DNA of 64,000 bases from positions 662,642-726,641 of the forward strand of contig QFXC01000007.1 of the NCBI GenBank assembly GCA_003349885.1, given 5' to 3'. Numbering within the stretch: the first letter of the stretch is position 1; each line of letters starts with the position of its first letter. The notes under the pieces are model-generated. The model did no database searches, had not been told where the DNA came from, and saw only the letters and a list, made by a program, of their open reading frames with translations. Of this stretch, positions 11,374 to 21,096 are shown piece by piece. A program made the position numbers and the translations under genes. The stretch is from an endosymbiont of Galathealinum brachiosum (GTDB taxonomy: Bacteria > Pseudomonadota > Gammaproteobacteria > SZUA-229).

Positions 11374-12396
11374 ATGAAACATTTAACACCCCTTTTACTT
11401 GTATCCCTAATCTCCTTTCAGGCGCAGGCAACTGACTGGAAAGCTTTACCAGACAGCGCGCCTGCACCTGCAGACAACCCAACTACAGCGGAAAAAGTTG
11501 AACTGGGAAAAATGCTATTTATGGACCCGCGCTTCTCTTCCACCGGCACTGTATCCTGTAATTCATGCCATAACGTAATGGAAGGTGGTGATGACAGCCG
11601 TAGTGTTTCAATGGGCGTTCATGGTAAAACAGGTGGACGTAATGCACCGACTGTATGGAACTCAGCATTCCACTCAGTTCAATTCTGGGATGGCCGCGCA
11701 CCATTACTTGAAGACCAGGCTAAAGGCCCTGTTGCTAACCCGATTGAAATGGGTATGAAAGACGTTGAAACTGCAATGGAAAGAGTTAAAACGATACCAG
11801 GGTATAAAACAGTTTTTGATAAGGCATTTGGAAAAGATAGTATGACTGTTGAAAATGCAGCAAAAGCAGTTGCTGCTTTTGAGCGTACTTTAATCACACC
11901 AAATAGCCCTTATGACAAATATGTAAAAGGCAATAAAACTGCAATGAACAAACAACAGGTTCAAGGCATGAATAAATTTGCTGAAGCTGGCTGCACATCC
12001 TGTCATTCTGGCGCGGCCTTTAATGGACCAGAACAAAAACTGGGTGAAGGCTTTTACGTGATGTTCCCAACCTTTGATAACAAATATGTAAGTAAATATA
12101 AATTAGATGAAGACAAGGGGCGTGAAGAAGCAACGGGTAAAGCAACAGATCGCGGAATGTTCCGCATACCAACTTTACGCAATATCACAGATACCGCACC
12201 TTACTTCCATAATGGTTCTGTAAATGATTTAGCTGAAGCTGTTCGAGTAATGGCAAAAACACAACTTAACAGTACGCTGGCTGAAAAAGATGTAAATGAT
12301 ATTGTTGCTTTCCTTGGTGCACTAACTGGAGAGTACCCGGAAATCACTATGCCTAGACTGCCAGCAACATCTGGCACCAGCATTATTGCCGATTAA
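11374..12396 (+). CDS. Di-haem cytochrome c peroxidase
   Basis: A 340-residue periplasmic peroxidase of the CcpA/MauG family that reduces hydrogen peroxide with electrons from small c-type cytochromes. The signal peptide is residues 1-19 (MKHLTPLLLVSLISFQAQA). Two c-type haem sites are present: CNSCH at 62-66 and CTSCH at 207-211. The family segments NAPTVWNSAFHSVQFWDGRA and RIPTLRNITDTAPYFHNGS are intact. It is a single-gene unit, with a palindrome upstream and a 13-bp hairpin downstream, and is divergent from the phosphoesterase. Confidence 0.94.
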   Translation: MKHLTPLLLVSLISFQAQATDWKALPDSAPAPADNPTTAEKVELGKMLFMDPRFSSTGTVSCNSCHNVMEGGDDSRSVSMGVHGKTGGRNAPTVWNSAFHSVQFWDGRAPLLEDQAKGPVANPIEMGMKDVETAMERVKTIPGYKTVFDKAFGKDSMTVENAAKAVAAFERTLITPNSPYDKYVKGNKTAMNKQQVQGMNKFAEAGCTSCHSGAAFNGPEQKLGEGFYVMFPTFDNKYVSKYKLDEDKGREEATGKATDRGMFRIPTLRNITDTAPYFHNGSVNDLAEAVRVMAKTQLNSTLAEKDVNDIVAFLGALTGEYPEITMPRLPATSGTSIIAD

Positions 12397-12416
12397 GGCA
12401 GGGCTCTGAAACTGAC

Positions 12417-12450
12417 GCAGAGATTATTTAATATTAAAAATAATCTCTGC
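12417..12450 (+). terminator. Terminator after the peroxidase gene
   Basis: Perfect 13-bp stem GCAGAGATTATTT/AAATAATCTCTGC (12417-12429 and 12438-12450), AT-rich at the loop end. The downstream T-tract is weak. Confidence 0.6.
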
Positions 12451-12473
12451 ACCTTAACTTCAAATATTTTCTT

Positions 12474-13466
12474 TTAGAACAACATTTCCAGAAATCGGTC
12501 CACTGTTTCTTTATCAGGACGGCTCTTCATTTTATAACCTACATGTTGAGTATTATCCTTATTATCACTCAATAGAATCCCCCACATAGACTCAATACGA
12601 TTCGGTAAAAAGGAATAACGCACATCTATAATATAATCACCCCCCTCATTGCTCATCGCCAGATAATCATTTGAGAACCAGCGAAATCGCTCAATATCAC
12701 GCGCTTGCTGAGTATTTATATCAAGCCAGGGAAGATCTCTCTCTATATTTAATTTCTGAACAGATACACCTGAAATAATGTCTTTAGCCCATAAAAGTTT
12801 TACTGCATCGATATAATATCGCCCATCATATTCATACATTGTTTTCCATACATGTCTGTTGGCAAAACTGGGTTTCACATTACTGCGCTCAATTAGATGC
12901 CCTCTTTGCAAAGCCAGTGTTTTAAGAGAATCCTCTGCTCGATATTTTTGCACCAGGCCAAGACTTAAAAACAGCACTGCATACAAGAAAGCAATCCGCG
13001 CAAACACTACTTTTTTTCGAAAAGCAGCTAACAATGAAAATATAACTAATGGAAATGTAAACAAAGGATCAATAATTGAAACAGTATTCCATGCCACACG
13101 TTCATTCGAAAACGGCCAGTACAACTGTGTTCCATATGAGGTACAGGCATCTAATAACCCATGCGTTGCAAAACCTAAAAATGAAAATAGGTATATCTGC
13201 TTAAAGGAAAGTTTCGACTTAAAAAACGGATAAAAAAGCAAAGCACAAATAAATGAACCAAAGGGGATAAATATAAGTGAATGTGTAAACTGCCGATGAA
13301 ACTCTAAAAACAGTAACGGATCAGCTGCTGATCTAATTAACACATCCAGATCAGGTGCCATCCCCGCAAGTGCACCAATAATCAGCGCAGATACCTGTTG
13401 TGATTTATTACTCGCAGAAGACTGAGAAAGACTACCTCCTAAAAACGCCTGGGAAACAGGATCCAC
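12474..13466 (-). CDS. Membrane-bound metal-dependent hydrolase (YdjM/PF04307-like)
   Basis: A 330-residue inner-membrane protein. The N-terminal DPVSQAFLGG, APDLDVL, HRQFTHSL and THGLLDACTSYGTQLYWPFS are the conserved acidic/His motifs of the LexA-regulated YdjM-like hydrolase family; four or more hydrophobic helices follow up to ~residue 165, then a soluble C-terminal half. Substrate is unknown. The start is GTG at 13466, which shares one base with the stop of a 42-codon ORF (TAGTG), indicating translational coupling. It is the last gene of the run behind lnt. Confidence 0.8.
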   Translation of the reverse strand: MDPVSQAFLGGSLSQSSASNKSQQVSALIIGALAGMAPDLDVLIRSAADPLLFLEFHRQFTHSLIFIPFGSFICALLFYPFFKSKLSFKQIYLFSFLGFATHGLLDACTSYGTQLYWPFSNERVAWNTVSIIDPLFTFPLVIFSLLAAFRKKVVFARIAFLYAVLFLSLGLVQKYRAEDSLKTLALQRGHLIERSNVKPSFANRHVWKTMYEYDGRYYIDAVKLLWAKDIISGVSVQKLNIERDLPWLDINTQQARDIERFRWFSNDYLAMSNEGGDYIIDVRYSFLPNRIESMWGILLSDNKDNTQHVGYKMKSRPDKETVDRFLEMLF

Positions 13467-13594
13467 TATTTCGCCTTTAAACTCAGCGGTAGTAATATAA
13501 ACTCGATTAACCCATAAATCATCAATGCCACTACAGCATATATCACCCTTCTAGGCATTTTATTCAATACCTGAAACTGTTGCCAAATTTCCAT
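13466..13594 (-). CDS. 42-residue membrane microprotein between lnt and the hydrolase
   Basis: A short ORF starts at ATG 13594, one base after the lnt stop codon, and ends with a TAG that overlaps the GTG start of the next gene. The sequence AAAGGA lies about 13 nt upstream of its ATG and can serve as ribosome-binding site. The predicted peptide begins MEIWQQFQVLNKMPRR, then has one hydrophobic helix (residues ~17-37, VIYAVVALMIYGLIEFILLP) and a basic tail SLKAK. Perfect packing between two genes of an operon argues that it is translated. I recognise no family; a role as a small membrane partner or a coupling leader is inference. Confidence 0.6.
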   Translation of the reverse strand: MEIWQQFQVLNKMPRRVIYAVVALMIYGLIEFILLPLSLKAK

Positions 13595-13595
13595 A

Positions 13596-15089
13596 TTAAT
13601 CATTTTTCCTTTTTAGTTTAAACCAGAGCAGCGTAATAACACCTGAAATCATTAAGAGATAATTAGCCCATAACACATAAGGCGTTGCACCCTTATAAGC
13701 CTGTATATCCGCTGTAATAACTTCTCGCCTGAACTGTTCAGCCTGATGCAGCACATCACCATTACGATCAATAACAGATGACACTCCAGTATTCGTAACA
13801 CGCACCAGCATCCTCGCACTTTCTGCAGCTCTCATTCTCGCTATTTGATGATGCTGCCACGGCTGCACCGAATCTTCGAACCAGGCATCATTACTCACAT
13901 TAATTAACAGTGTTGCTTCCGGCAAATCAAGCAACACACTTCTATCAAACGCATCTTCAAAACATATACTTAAACCAACAGGCTGACCCGCCACTTCAAT
14001 TAATGGCTGCTCATCTTTGCCGCTATCTATATCCGACATAGGAATATTAACCCATTGTGCAAAAAAACCCAGTAAGGGTCTCAGTGGAAAATACTCTCCT
14101 AGCGGCACCAGGTGACGTTTTAAATACTTCTGGTTATCCAACGTAATCATAGAGTTATAATAACGCTTTGACTCCGCATCCCTTACAAACACACCTAGCA
14201 TTACATCTGTCTGTGTTTCTTCAGCTTCTTTGGCTAAGGATTTCAGATAAAACGGAACTCGATAACGAAAACCCGGTATAGCCGTTTCTGGCCAGATTAT
14301 TAAATCACTATCCCAGTGCTGTTGCGTTAGCTCTTTATACATCTGTAACGTTGGACGGTAGTTTTCCGGTTTCCATTTATCAGCCTGAGCAATATTACCC
14401 TGTATCATGCTCACTTTAATTGGCTCATCAATCGCTTCAGTCCACTCTATTTGGCTCAACAAATAACCCGAAATATAAATCACCAGAATCGATGGAACAG
14501 TTATTTTATATTTTGCATTGAATGGGCTGGCAGCCATTAAACCCGAGACAACCGTCACCAATAAACCAATACCCAATCCACCTACAAGAGGCGCATAACC
14601 TGACAAATAGGTATCTATATGAGCTATACCAATTTGCACCCATGGAAAGCCTGTTAAAAAATATCCACGAAGCCAGTCAAATAACATCCAGCTAATCGGA
14701 TAAATTAAAACCAGCATTTTAAAACTGGAGGTTTTTATTAACCTGTTAGATAAATAAAATGCCAGAGCAGGAAATAACGCCATATAAGCCGACAATAAAA
14801 CGATCGTAATCACTGCAACCGGGGCAGGCATACCCCCATGAAAATACAAACTATAAAACAGCCAGTAAATACCGTGTACAAACCAGCCAAACCCAAAAAA
14901 GTAAGCTCGACGAAATGCAGTAATGGGTTTTTGATCAAGACAAACAAGAAAAATGTATGCAATAAGAGGAAACTGTAACCAGAAATACCCATAAGGAGCG
15001 AAACTAAGAGGTAATAGTGCACCACAGATTAAAGCCAGTATTTCAAGAATATAAAAGGGGTTTTGTCTAACGCGTTGTAACTCTATCAT
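13596..15089 (-). CDS. lnt: Apolipoprotein N-acyltransferase
   Basis: A 497-residue integral membrane enzyme that adds the third acyl chain to the N-terminal cysteine of lipoproteins. The N-terminal ~200 residues are hydrophobic helices, followed by a periplasmic nitrilase-like domain with the Glu-Lys-Cys triad visible in WPETAIPG, KRHLVPLGEYFP and VGLSICFEDAFD, and a final C-terminal helix. It lies 82 bp downstream of corC in the conserved miaB-phoH-ybeY-corC-lnt order. A 42-codon ORF and a membrane hydrolase follow with one-base spacing or overlap. Confidence 0.95.
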   Translation of the reverse strand: MIELQRVRQNPFYILEILALICGALLPLSFAPYGYFWLQFPLIAYIFLVCLDQKPITAFRRAYFFGFGWFVHGIYWLFYSLYFHGGMPAPVAVITIVLLSAYMALFPALAFYLSNRLIKTSSFKMLVLIYPISWMLFDWLRGYFLTGFPWVQIGIAHIDTYLSGYAPLVGGLGIGLLVTVVSGLMAASPFNAKYKITVPSILVIYISGYLLSQIEWTEAIDEPIKVSMIQGNIAQADKWKPENYRPTLQMYKELTQQHWDSDLIIWPETAIPGFRYRVPFYLKSLAKEAEETQTDVMLGVFVRDAESKRYYNSMITLDNQKYLKRHLVPLGEYFPLRPLLGFFAQWVNIPMSDIDSGKDEQPLIEVAGQPVGLSICFEDAFDRSVLLDLPEATLLINVSNDAWFEDSVQPWQHHQIARMRAAESARMLVRVTNTGVSSVIDRNGDVLHQAEQFRREVITADIQAYKGATPYVLWANYLLMISGVITLLWFKLKRKND

Positions 15090-15171
15090 TTTATATTTTT
15101 ACACTAATTTTTTACTTCATATTGTCTATCTAAAGGCGATCATAAACCAGTTTAGTAAAACGGCATTATAT

Positions 15172-16023
15172 TTACGTTGTTTTTTCTATTGAGGGCAAAA
15201 GCGTTAATTGAACATGTTTAATTCGACGGCTATCAGCACTCATAATTTTAAATAAATAATGATCAACGGTAATCACCTCACCACGTTTTGGCATATGCCC
15301 CAGCTTTTTCATTAACATACCGGCTAAAGTATCTGAGTCTTCTTCACTAAATGCACCTTCAAAAAACTCATTAAACTCCTCTATTGGCGTTAACGCTTTA
15401 ACTGAATAACGATTAACCCCCATACGACGGATATTGCCAACTTCTTCAACATCATGCTCATCATCAATTTCACCCACAATCTGTTCTAGCACATCCTCTA
15501 TAGTAACAAGACCCGCTACACCACCGTACTCATCAACTACCATAGCCATATGATTTCTACTGGCCCTGAACTCTTTTAACAAAACATTCAAACGCTTACT
15601 CTCAGGCACAAACACCGCTTTTCTTAATACGTCTTTAATATCAAAATCACTTCTACTTTCCTGGTCTACATATCGTAATAAATCTTTTGCTAACAATACG
15701 CCTTCAATTTCATCTCTATTTTCTCCAATCACCGGAAATCGAGAGTGACCTGATTCATTAACAACAGGCAACATACTTTCATATGCCGTATCTTCTTCAA
15801 GCACAACCATATGCGAACGCGGAACCATAATGTCCCGAACCTGAATCTCAGATACCTGCAGCACACCTTCAATCATATTAAGCGCTTCCATATCTAACAG
15901 GTCTCGTTTTTCCGAGGCCTGTAATACTTCTATCAGCTCCTGATTATTCTGTGGTGTTTCAAGAAAAATACGACTTAGCTTCTCAACCAGGCTTAATCTT
16001 TCTTCATTTAATCGGTCGTTCAT
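15172..16023 (-). CDS. corC: CorC/HlyC-type CBS-domain protein
   Basis: A 283-residue soluble protein with two CBS domains (from RDIMVPRSHMVVLEE at ~62 to ~185, including VVDEYGGVAGLVTIEDVLEQIVGEI) and a C-terminal CorC_HlyC domain (SVKALTPIEEFNEFF...LPKRGE-type segment). Members are linked to Mg/Co efflux, and E. coli YbeX has been tied to ribosome and Mg homeostasis. It overlaps ybeY by 4 bp, so translation is coupled. There is no membrane domain, consistent with YbeX rather than long CNNM-type proteins. Confidence 0.92.
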   Translation of the reverse strand: MNDRLNEERLSLVEKLSRIFLETPQNNQELIEVLQASEKRDLLDMEALNMIEGVLQVSEIQVRDIMVPRSHMVVLEEDTAYESMLPVVNESGHSRFPVIGENRDEIEGVLLAKDLLRYVDQESRSDFDIKDVLRKAVFVPESKRLNVLLKEFRASRNHMAMVVDEYGGVAGLVTIEDVLEQIVGEIDDEHDVEEVGNIRRMGVNRYSVKALTPIEEFNEFFEGAFSEEDSDTLAGMLMKKLGHMPKRGEVITVDHYLFKIMSADSRRIKHVQLTLLPSIEKTT

Positions 16024-16541
16024 GATTTTAATTCCGTCACTGACGTTTTTTCAGGGTTATTAAAAAGATATGGGTCTGAAAAACCTAACTGCTGCATTAT
16101 TTGCGTTTCAAGAGATTCCATCTGCAATGCTCCTTCATCTTCGATATGGTCAAAGCCCTGCAAGTGCAACATGCCATGCACAACCATATGCGCCCAGTGC
16201 TCCTGCAGCGTTTTCTTTTGCTCATCAGCTTCTTTTTCAACAATTTCTGCGCAAATTGCCAGATCACCTAACATAGTGCTCAGCATTAATGACTCGTCAA
16301 AACCCGACTCCATTTGCATTGGAAAGGACAGCACATTAGTGGGTTTATTTTTGTTTCGATAGTCATTATTGAGCTGCTGACTTTCAGACAGATTTACAAT
16401 ACGCAAACTTAGTACGGGCTCTGCAGATTCATCGCCCTGCCAGGCAGCTTGAGCCCAGCTACACAATAAACTTCTCGACGGAGGTTCTTCTATTGTTTCA
16501 GGCAAATCTTCAGCAAACTGAACATCCATTTGTATTGCCAT
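16020..16541 (-). CDS. ybeY: Endoribonuclease YbeY
   Basis: A 173-residue UPF0054 metalloprotein required for 16S rRNA 3'-end maturation and ribosome quality control. The zinc triad motif is HGMLHLQGFDH (consensus HGxLHLxGYDH) near residue 130, and the family segment NKPTNVLSFPM is present. The stop overlaps corC by 4 bp and the ATG shares a base with the phoH stop region, so it lies within a tight operon. All metal ligands are conserved. Confidence 0.95.
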   Translation of the reverse strand: MAIQMDVQFAEDLPETIEEPPSRSLLCSWAQAAWQGDESAEPVLSLRIVNLSESQQLNNDYRNKNKPTNVLSFPMQMESGFDESLMLSTMLGDLAICAEIVEKEADEQKKTLQEHWAHMVVHGMLHLQGFDHIEDEGALQMESLETQIMQQLGFSDPYLFNNPEKTSVTELKS

Positions 16542-17545
16542 TACTTACGTTCCTGATTTTGTTTTATGGAGTTGTTTTCATCCTGAACTCTGGCTTCATG
16601 CGCATCATAAGCTTTAACTATTCGCTTCACCATGGGGTGACGTACAACATCTCGTGCTTTAAAAAACGTCATCGAAATATCATCTATGCCGTTTAATACA
16701 TCTATCGCATGGCGTAAACCTGAGTAAGTACCTCTAGGTAAATCAATCTGGGTAACATCACCGGTAATAACCGCTGTTGAACCAAAACCGATTCGAGTTA
16801 AAAACATTTTCATTTGTTCGCGTGTTGTATTTTGCGCTTCATCTAAAATAATAAACGCATCATTTAATGTTCGTCCGCGCATATAAGCCAACGGTGCTAT
16901 CTCTATAATATTGCGCTCAATTAATTTAGCCACTCGCTCAAAACCCATCATTTCATACAGAGCGTCATACATAGGGCGCAAATAAGGATCAATTTTTTGC
17001 GCCAGATCACCAGGTAAAAAACCCAGTCGCTCTCCTGCTTCAACGGCCGGACGAACCAGTAATAAACGTTGCACAGTTTCTGACTCTAACGCAGCAACTG
17101 CACAGGCTACGGCCAGATAGGTTTTTCCAGTACCTGCTGGCCCTATACCAAAACTTAAATCATGCGTCTGAATGCTTTTTAAATAGGCAACCTGATTTAA
17201 ACCACGCCCCCGTATCTGCTCTTTGCGTAAGCGAATATTCCATTGATTCGCATCCAGCATCAATTCTTCATCCATTTCCTGAAAACCAGATTCCTGCAAC
17301 TGGAGATGAACATGGTTTGCCGTAAGCTGTTGATCTTTGGTAAACAGATACAGATCTTTAAGAATATCTGCACCGATCTTCACATCACCCGAATCACCAA
17401 TTAGTTGAAAATGGTGATTACGGTTATTTATTTCTACACCCAGACGTCTTTCTATCTGTTGTAAATGCTCATTCATTGGGCCACACAAGTTCGCCAGACG
17501 TTGGTTATCTGCGGGCTCAAATTCTATATCCAGACTTTCTGCCAT
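16541..17545 (-). CDS. ybeZ: PhoH-like ATPase (YbeZ)
   Basis: A 334-residue PhoH-family P-loop ATPase. Walker A is GPAGTGKT (residues ~137-144) and Walker B is FIILDEAQN (~233). The N-terminal KH-like region precedes the ATPase core. YbeZ interacts with YbeY in E. coli and is thought to act in RNA metabolism. The Lys/Gln-rich C-terminal tail is variable. It is followed directly by ybeY and preceded by miaB at 31 bp. Confidence 0.93.
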   Translation of the reverse strand: MAESLDIEFEPADNQRLANLCGPMNEHLQQIERRLGVEINNRNHHFQLIGDSGDVKIGADILKDLYLFTKDQQLTANHVHLQLQESGFQEMDEELMLDANQWNIRLRKEQIRGRGLNQVAYLKSIQTHDLSFGIGPAGTGKTYLAVACAVAALESETVQRLLLVRPAVEAGERLGFLPGDLAQKIDPYLRPMYDALYEMMGFERVAKLIERNIIEIAPLAYMRGRTLNDAFIILDEAQNTTREQMKMFLTRIGFGSTAVITGDVTQIDLPRGTYSGLRHAIDVLNGIDDISMTFFKARDVVRHPMVKRIVKAYDAHEARVQDENNSIKQNQERK

Positions 17546-17576
17546 AATTTAATTATAGTGCTTTAATATGTGATAT

Positions 17577-18935
17577 TTAGACTGATAGTCGCGCATGATC
17601 TATATCCGCAATTTCAACAAACTCACCCTGCAGTGAGTTCACCAGTGCTTTTGTGATCTTCACATCCACAAAGTGACCAATTAATCGTTCAGCCCCATCA
17701 AAGTTAACCACCCTGTTGTTTTCAGTACGGCCAGCCATTTGTTTTGAATCTTTTCTAGATGTACGTTCAACAAGAACTCTTTGCACCGTTCCTTCCATTG
17801 AAGTTGAAATTCCCATTGCCATTTCATTAATACGTTTTTGCAAACGCGCCAATCGCGCTTTCTTTGTTTCCATTAACACATCATCATCAAGAGATGCGGC
17901 AGGCGTACCCGGGCGAGCCGAATAAACAAAACTGTAAGATGTATCAAAACCAACATCCTCAATCAATTGCATTGTCTGCTCAAAATCATCATCGGTTTCA
18001 CCTGGAAAACCAATAATAAAATCTGAAGATACCGTTAACCCCGGACGAAGCTCTCGCAGTTTACGAATCTTTGACTTATATTCCACCGCCATATGCCCAC
18101 GTTTCATTGCAGCCAACACACGATCTGAACCACTTTGAACCGGCAGATGCACAAACGTCACCAGTTCCGGCACTTCCGCATAAGCCTGAATTAATGAATC
18201 AGAAAATTCAACCGGGTGAGAAGTTGTAAAACGAATTCGATCAATACCTTCCACGGCAGCCACGTAATGTATTAATAACGCCAGATCAGCAACTTCACCA
18301 TCATGCATTTCACCACGATAAGAATTCACATTCTGACCCAGCAGATTAATTTCACGCACACCCTGCTGTGCAAGCTGAGCAATTTCAGTTAAAACATCAT
18401 CAAAAGGGCGGGAGATTTCTTCACCACGGGTGTAAGGCACCACACAGAAGGTACAATATTTACTGCAGCCTTCCATAATAGAGACAAAAGCACTGGGGCC
18501 TTCCGCTTTTGGATCAGGCAAATTATCGAATTTTTCTATTTCAGGAAAAGAGATATCGACTATCGGTTTATGACTTACATCGACCCCATTCACCATATCC
18601 GGTAGACGGTGTAATGTTTGTGGACCAAAAACCATATCAACATGAGGCGCGCGTTTACGAATAGCCGCACCTTCCTGCGAAGCCACACAGCCACCAACAC
18701 CAATAACTAAATCAGGATTATCCTGCTTCCAGTGTTTCCATTTACCCAATAAAGAAAATACTTTTTCCTGAGCTTTTTCACGAATAGAACAGGTATTCAA
18801 TAACAGAATATCCGCATCTTCAGGGGTATCTACTTCTATGATTTCTTCTGAATCGGCCAGCACATCACGCATTTTAATCGAGTCATACTCATTCATCTGA
18901 CAACCGAAGGTTTTAATATAAAGTTTGCGTGCCAT
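17577..18935 (-). CDS. miaB: tRNA-2-methylthio-N6-dimethylallyladenosine synthase
   Basis: A 452-residue radical-SAM methylthiotransferase that converts i6A37 to ms2i6A37 in tRNAs reading UNN codons. The N-terminal UPF0004 domain carries three cluster cysteines (FGCQMN, NTCSIR, GGCVAS). The radical-SAM motif is [15 protein letters not shown] near residue 155, and a C-terminal TRAM domain ends at RLSV. It is the first gene of the miaB-ybeZ-ybeY-corC-lnt run. Confidence 0.96.
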   Translation of the reverse strand: MARKLYIKTFGCQMNEYDSIKMRDVLADSEEIIEVDTPEDADILLLNTCSIREKAQEKVFSLLGKWKHWKQDNPDLVIGVGGCVASQEGAAIRKRAPHVDMVFGPQTLHRLPDMVNGVDVSHKPIVDISFPEIEKFDNLPDPKAEGPSAFVSIMEGCSKYCTFCVVPYTRGEEISRPFDDVLTEIAQLAQQGVREINLLGQNVNSYRGEMHDGEVADLALLIHYVAAVEGIDRIRFTTSHPVEFSDSLIQAYAEVPELVTFVHLPVQSGSDRVLAAMKRGHMAVEYKSKIRKLRELRPGLTVSSDFIIGFPGETDDDFEQTMQLIEDVGFDTSYSFVYSARPGTPAASLDDDVLMETKKARLARLQKRINEMAMGISTSMEGTVQRVLVERTSRKDSKQMAGRTENNRVVNFDGAERLIGHFVDVKITKALVNSLQGEFVEIADIDHARLSV

Positions 18936-19071
18936 AAAGCCTGTATTTTTCTAACAAAGGAACCGGCTATTTTACCACTTTCTATGGAAAAAGACTAAAG
19001 TAACGAACGAATCACCCTGTACTGATGTTAAGGATATAAATTAGAAAGAGCCCGTTCGAGCCAAAGTAGAA

Positions 19072-19674
19072 TCATTTCAATAACTCATCAGCACCTTTAG
19101 CGACAAAACGTAACTGGGTAATAGCTTTTTCAGTTAATAACTTACGTTCAGCAGAATTACTGTCCAGCGCCTCTCCACCCGCATTAAACACCAGAACAAC
19201 CATTGCTTCTGCCTGTATTTTTGCCGCCTCTGCAGGATAGTCCTGTGTGTGCTGAATATAATCTGCTAATTCCACAACAAAATATTGCAGCTCACGAGAA
19301 ACTGCCTTACGAAAAGCCCTGGATGTGCCTGAGCGCTCCCTCAATAAAAGCCTGAAAACATGTGGGCTGTTATGAATGAATTCCATAAACGTTTCAACAG
19401 AAGTGGCGATAACAAGCCCTCTGTCGCCTATGCGCTGTCTGGCTTTTCGCATCAACTGTCGCAGTGCAACACCGCCTTCATCCACTAAAGTCAGACCCAG
19501 TTCTTCCATATCTTCAAAATGACGATAAAACGAAGTCGGTGCTATACCGGCCTCTCGTGTCACCTCACGTAAACTCAAACTGGAATAACTGCGCTCCTGA
19601 CTCAACAAACGAAATGCAGCATCAATAATAGTGCGCCGTGTTTTCTCTTTTTGTTGCGCCCGATTACCACTCAT
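19072..19674 (-). CDS. fabR: TetR-family repressor FabR of unsaturated fatty acid synthesis
   Basis: A 200-residue TetR regulator closely resembling E. coli Fab[47 protein letters not shown] and [21 protein letters not shown] match along the chain. FabR senses the acyl pool and represses unsaturated fatty acid genes. I chose ATG 19674 (MSGNRAQQ) rather than the in-frame ATG 26 codons upstream because AAGGA lies 7-8 nt before it and homology begins there. It is divergent from a desaturase gene; a palindromic operator sits between them. Confidence 0.93.
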   Translation of the reverse strand: MSGNRAQQKEKTRRTIIDAAFRLLSQERSYSSLSLREVTREAGIAPTSFYRHFEDMEELGLTLVDEGGVALRQLMRKARQRIGDRGLVIATSVETFMEFIHNSPHVFRLLLRERSGTSRAFRKAVSRELQYFVVELADYIQHTQDYPAEAAKIQAEAMVVLVFNAGGEALDSNSAERKLLTEKAITQLRFVAKGADELLK

Positions 19675-19820
19675 CTCGCATCCTTCATAAATACAACCCT
19701 TAATATATAACCCTGATATAAGTTTGAATTGAATACTTCCACAAATCAACAATTAGACTAACAATTGTTTGGGCTTTAATCAGCCCCAAAGGCAAATATC
19801 TATACATCACTTATAATTCA

Positions 19821-19836
19821 GCGTACACTTGTACGC
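19821..19836. promoter_or_regulatory. FabR/DesT-type operator
   Basis: Perfect 16-bp palindrome GCGTACA-CT-TGTACGC with an A before it. This matches the known FabR operator core (AGCGTACA-N2-TGTACGCT type). It lies 27 bp before the desaturase ATG and ~147 bp from the fabR start, so it would directly control the desaturase and possibly fabR itself. Confidence 0.8.
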
Positions 19837-19863
19837 AATAACCATGAAGTATCGGATTATATT

Positions 19864-21006
19864 ATGCAGCAAAAAAACACCCCTACTAAACCTCCCTTAA
19901 ACTGGCTACCTATTAGTGTCTTCAGCATTAGCGCCATCATTACCCTGTTTTTCATACCCTACTACGCATTAACACACGGTTTTGACGGATGGCAGATAGC
20001 CGCCATGTTAATCGGTATCTTTTTTTGTGAAATATCAATAACAGCTGGATACCACCGGTTATGGTCTCATCGGGCTTATGAAGCACACTGGCTGGTTCGC
20101 CTGTTTTTTGCCATTGGCGGCACATACGCAGTGCAAAACACCATTTTGCACTGGTCTTCTGATCACCGAATTCACCATACGCACGTAGACAACAACGAAA
20201 AAGACCCCTACTCGGCAAAACGTGGTTTCTGGTATTCGCATATGGGCTGGATGATTCGTGAATACAATTTAAATCCCAATAAAAATTTTGAAAACTGCAA
20301 AGATCTGAAGAAAGACCCTATTGTCATGTTTCAGCACAAGCACTATTTACCTCTGGTATTAGGCCTTAATTTTGGTATACCGATTTTACTAGGCCTATGG
20401 CATGGCGACCTCATTGGTATGATGTTACTTGCTGGTGTTGCTCGATTAACGATTTCACACCACCTTACTTTTTTCATTAACTCTCTGGCACATGTCTGGG
20501 GCAGCCAACCCTATTCCGATAAAAACACATCCAGAGATAATCCGGTCATTGCTTTACTTACTTTTGGAGAGGGTTATCACAACTACCATCATAGCTTTCA
20601 ACGAGACTATAGAAACGCCATTCGCTGGTGGCAATATGACCCGACCAAATGGTTAATTCGAAGCCTGAGCATAGTTGGACTGGCAAAAGGCCTTTATCGG
20701 ACGCCTCTTGAATACATCGAAATCGAACGTGCACAGATGTTATTAAAAAACACCACTTTAAAATTATCACATCGTTTTAACTCTGAAGCGCTAACGCTAC
20801 GTTTACAGGAAGAATATGACACGTTAATAAAAAACATTAATGCTTTCACTCAGGCGAAAAGACAGTGGATGGAGGCGCGTAAAAATTCGATGGTAGAAAG
20901 TTATGACATTGATATTTTAAAAGAAAGAGTAGAAGTTCTTAAAGAAAACTTGCTTCAACAGAAAAAAAACTGGCTAAATTTTAACGCCCGAATAGTACCC
21001 GCTTAA
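19864..21006 (+). CDS. Acyl-CoA delta-9 fatty acid desaturase
   Basis: A 380-residue membrane di-iron desaturase that introduces a cis double bond into acyl chains using oxygen. The three His boxes are HRLWSH (64-69), HRIHH (101-105) and HNYHH (239-243), with HHTHVDNNEKDPYS and GEGYHNYHHSF intact; several hydrophobic helices separate them. From ~residue 285 a ~95-residue charged helical extension follows, likely a coiled coil, which is longer than in the shortest family members. Regulation by the adjacent FabR through the shared operator is the natural inference, as with DesT-controlled desaturases of Pseudomonas. Confidence 0.93.
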   Translation: MQQKNTPTKPPLNWLPISVFSISAIITLFFIPYYALTHGFDGWQIAAMLIGIFFCEISITAGYHRLWSHRAYEAHWLVRLFFAIGGTYAVQNTILHWSSDHRIHHTHVDNNEKDPYSAKRGFWYSHMGWMIREYNLNPNKNFENCKDLKKDPIVMFQHKHYLPLVLGLNFGIPILLGLWHGDLIGMMLLAGVARLTISHHLTFFINSLAHVWGSQPYSDKNTSRDNPVIALLTFGEGYHNYHHSFQRDYRNAIRWWQYDPTKWLIRSLSIVGLAKGLYRTPLEYIEIERAQMLLKNTTLKLSHRFNSEALTLRLQEEYDTLIKNINAFTQAKRQWMEARKNSMVESYDIDILKERVEVLKENLLQQKKNWLNFNARIVPA

Positions 21007-21096
21007 ACAATACATATCGCACCTGTTATTGTTTGAAATCAAGAACACTTTCAACGTATAGATTAATCTTAAGTTGAAACCAATGGGAGGCAAGCA

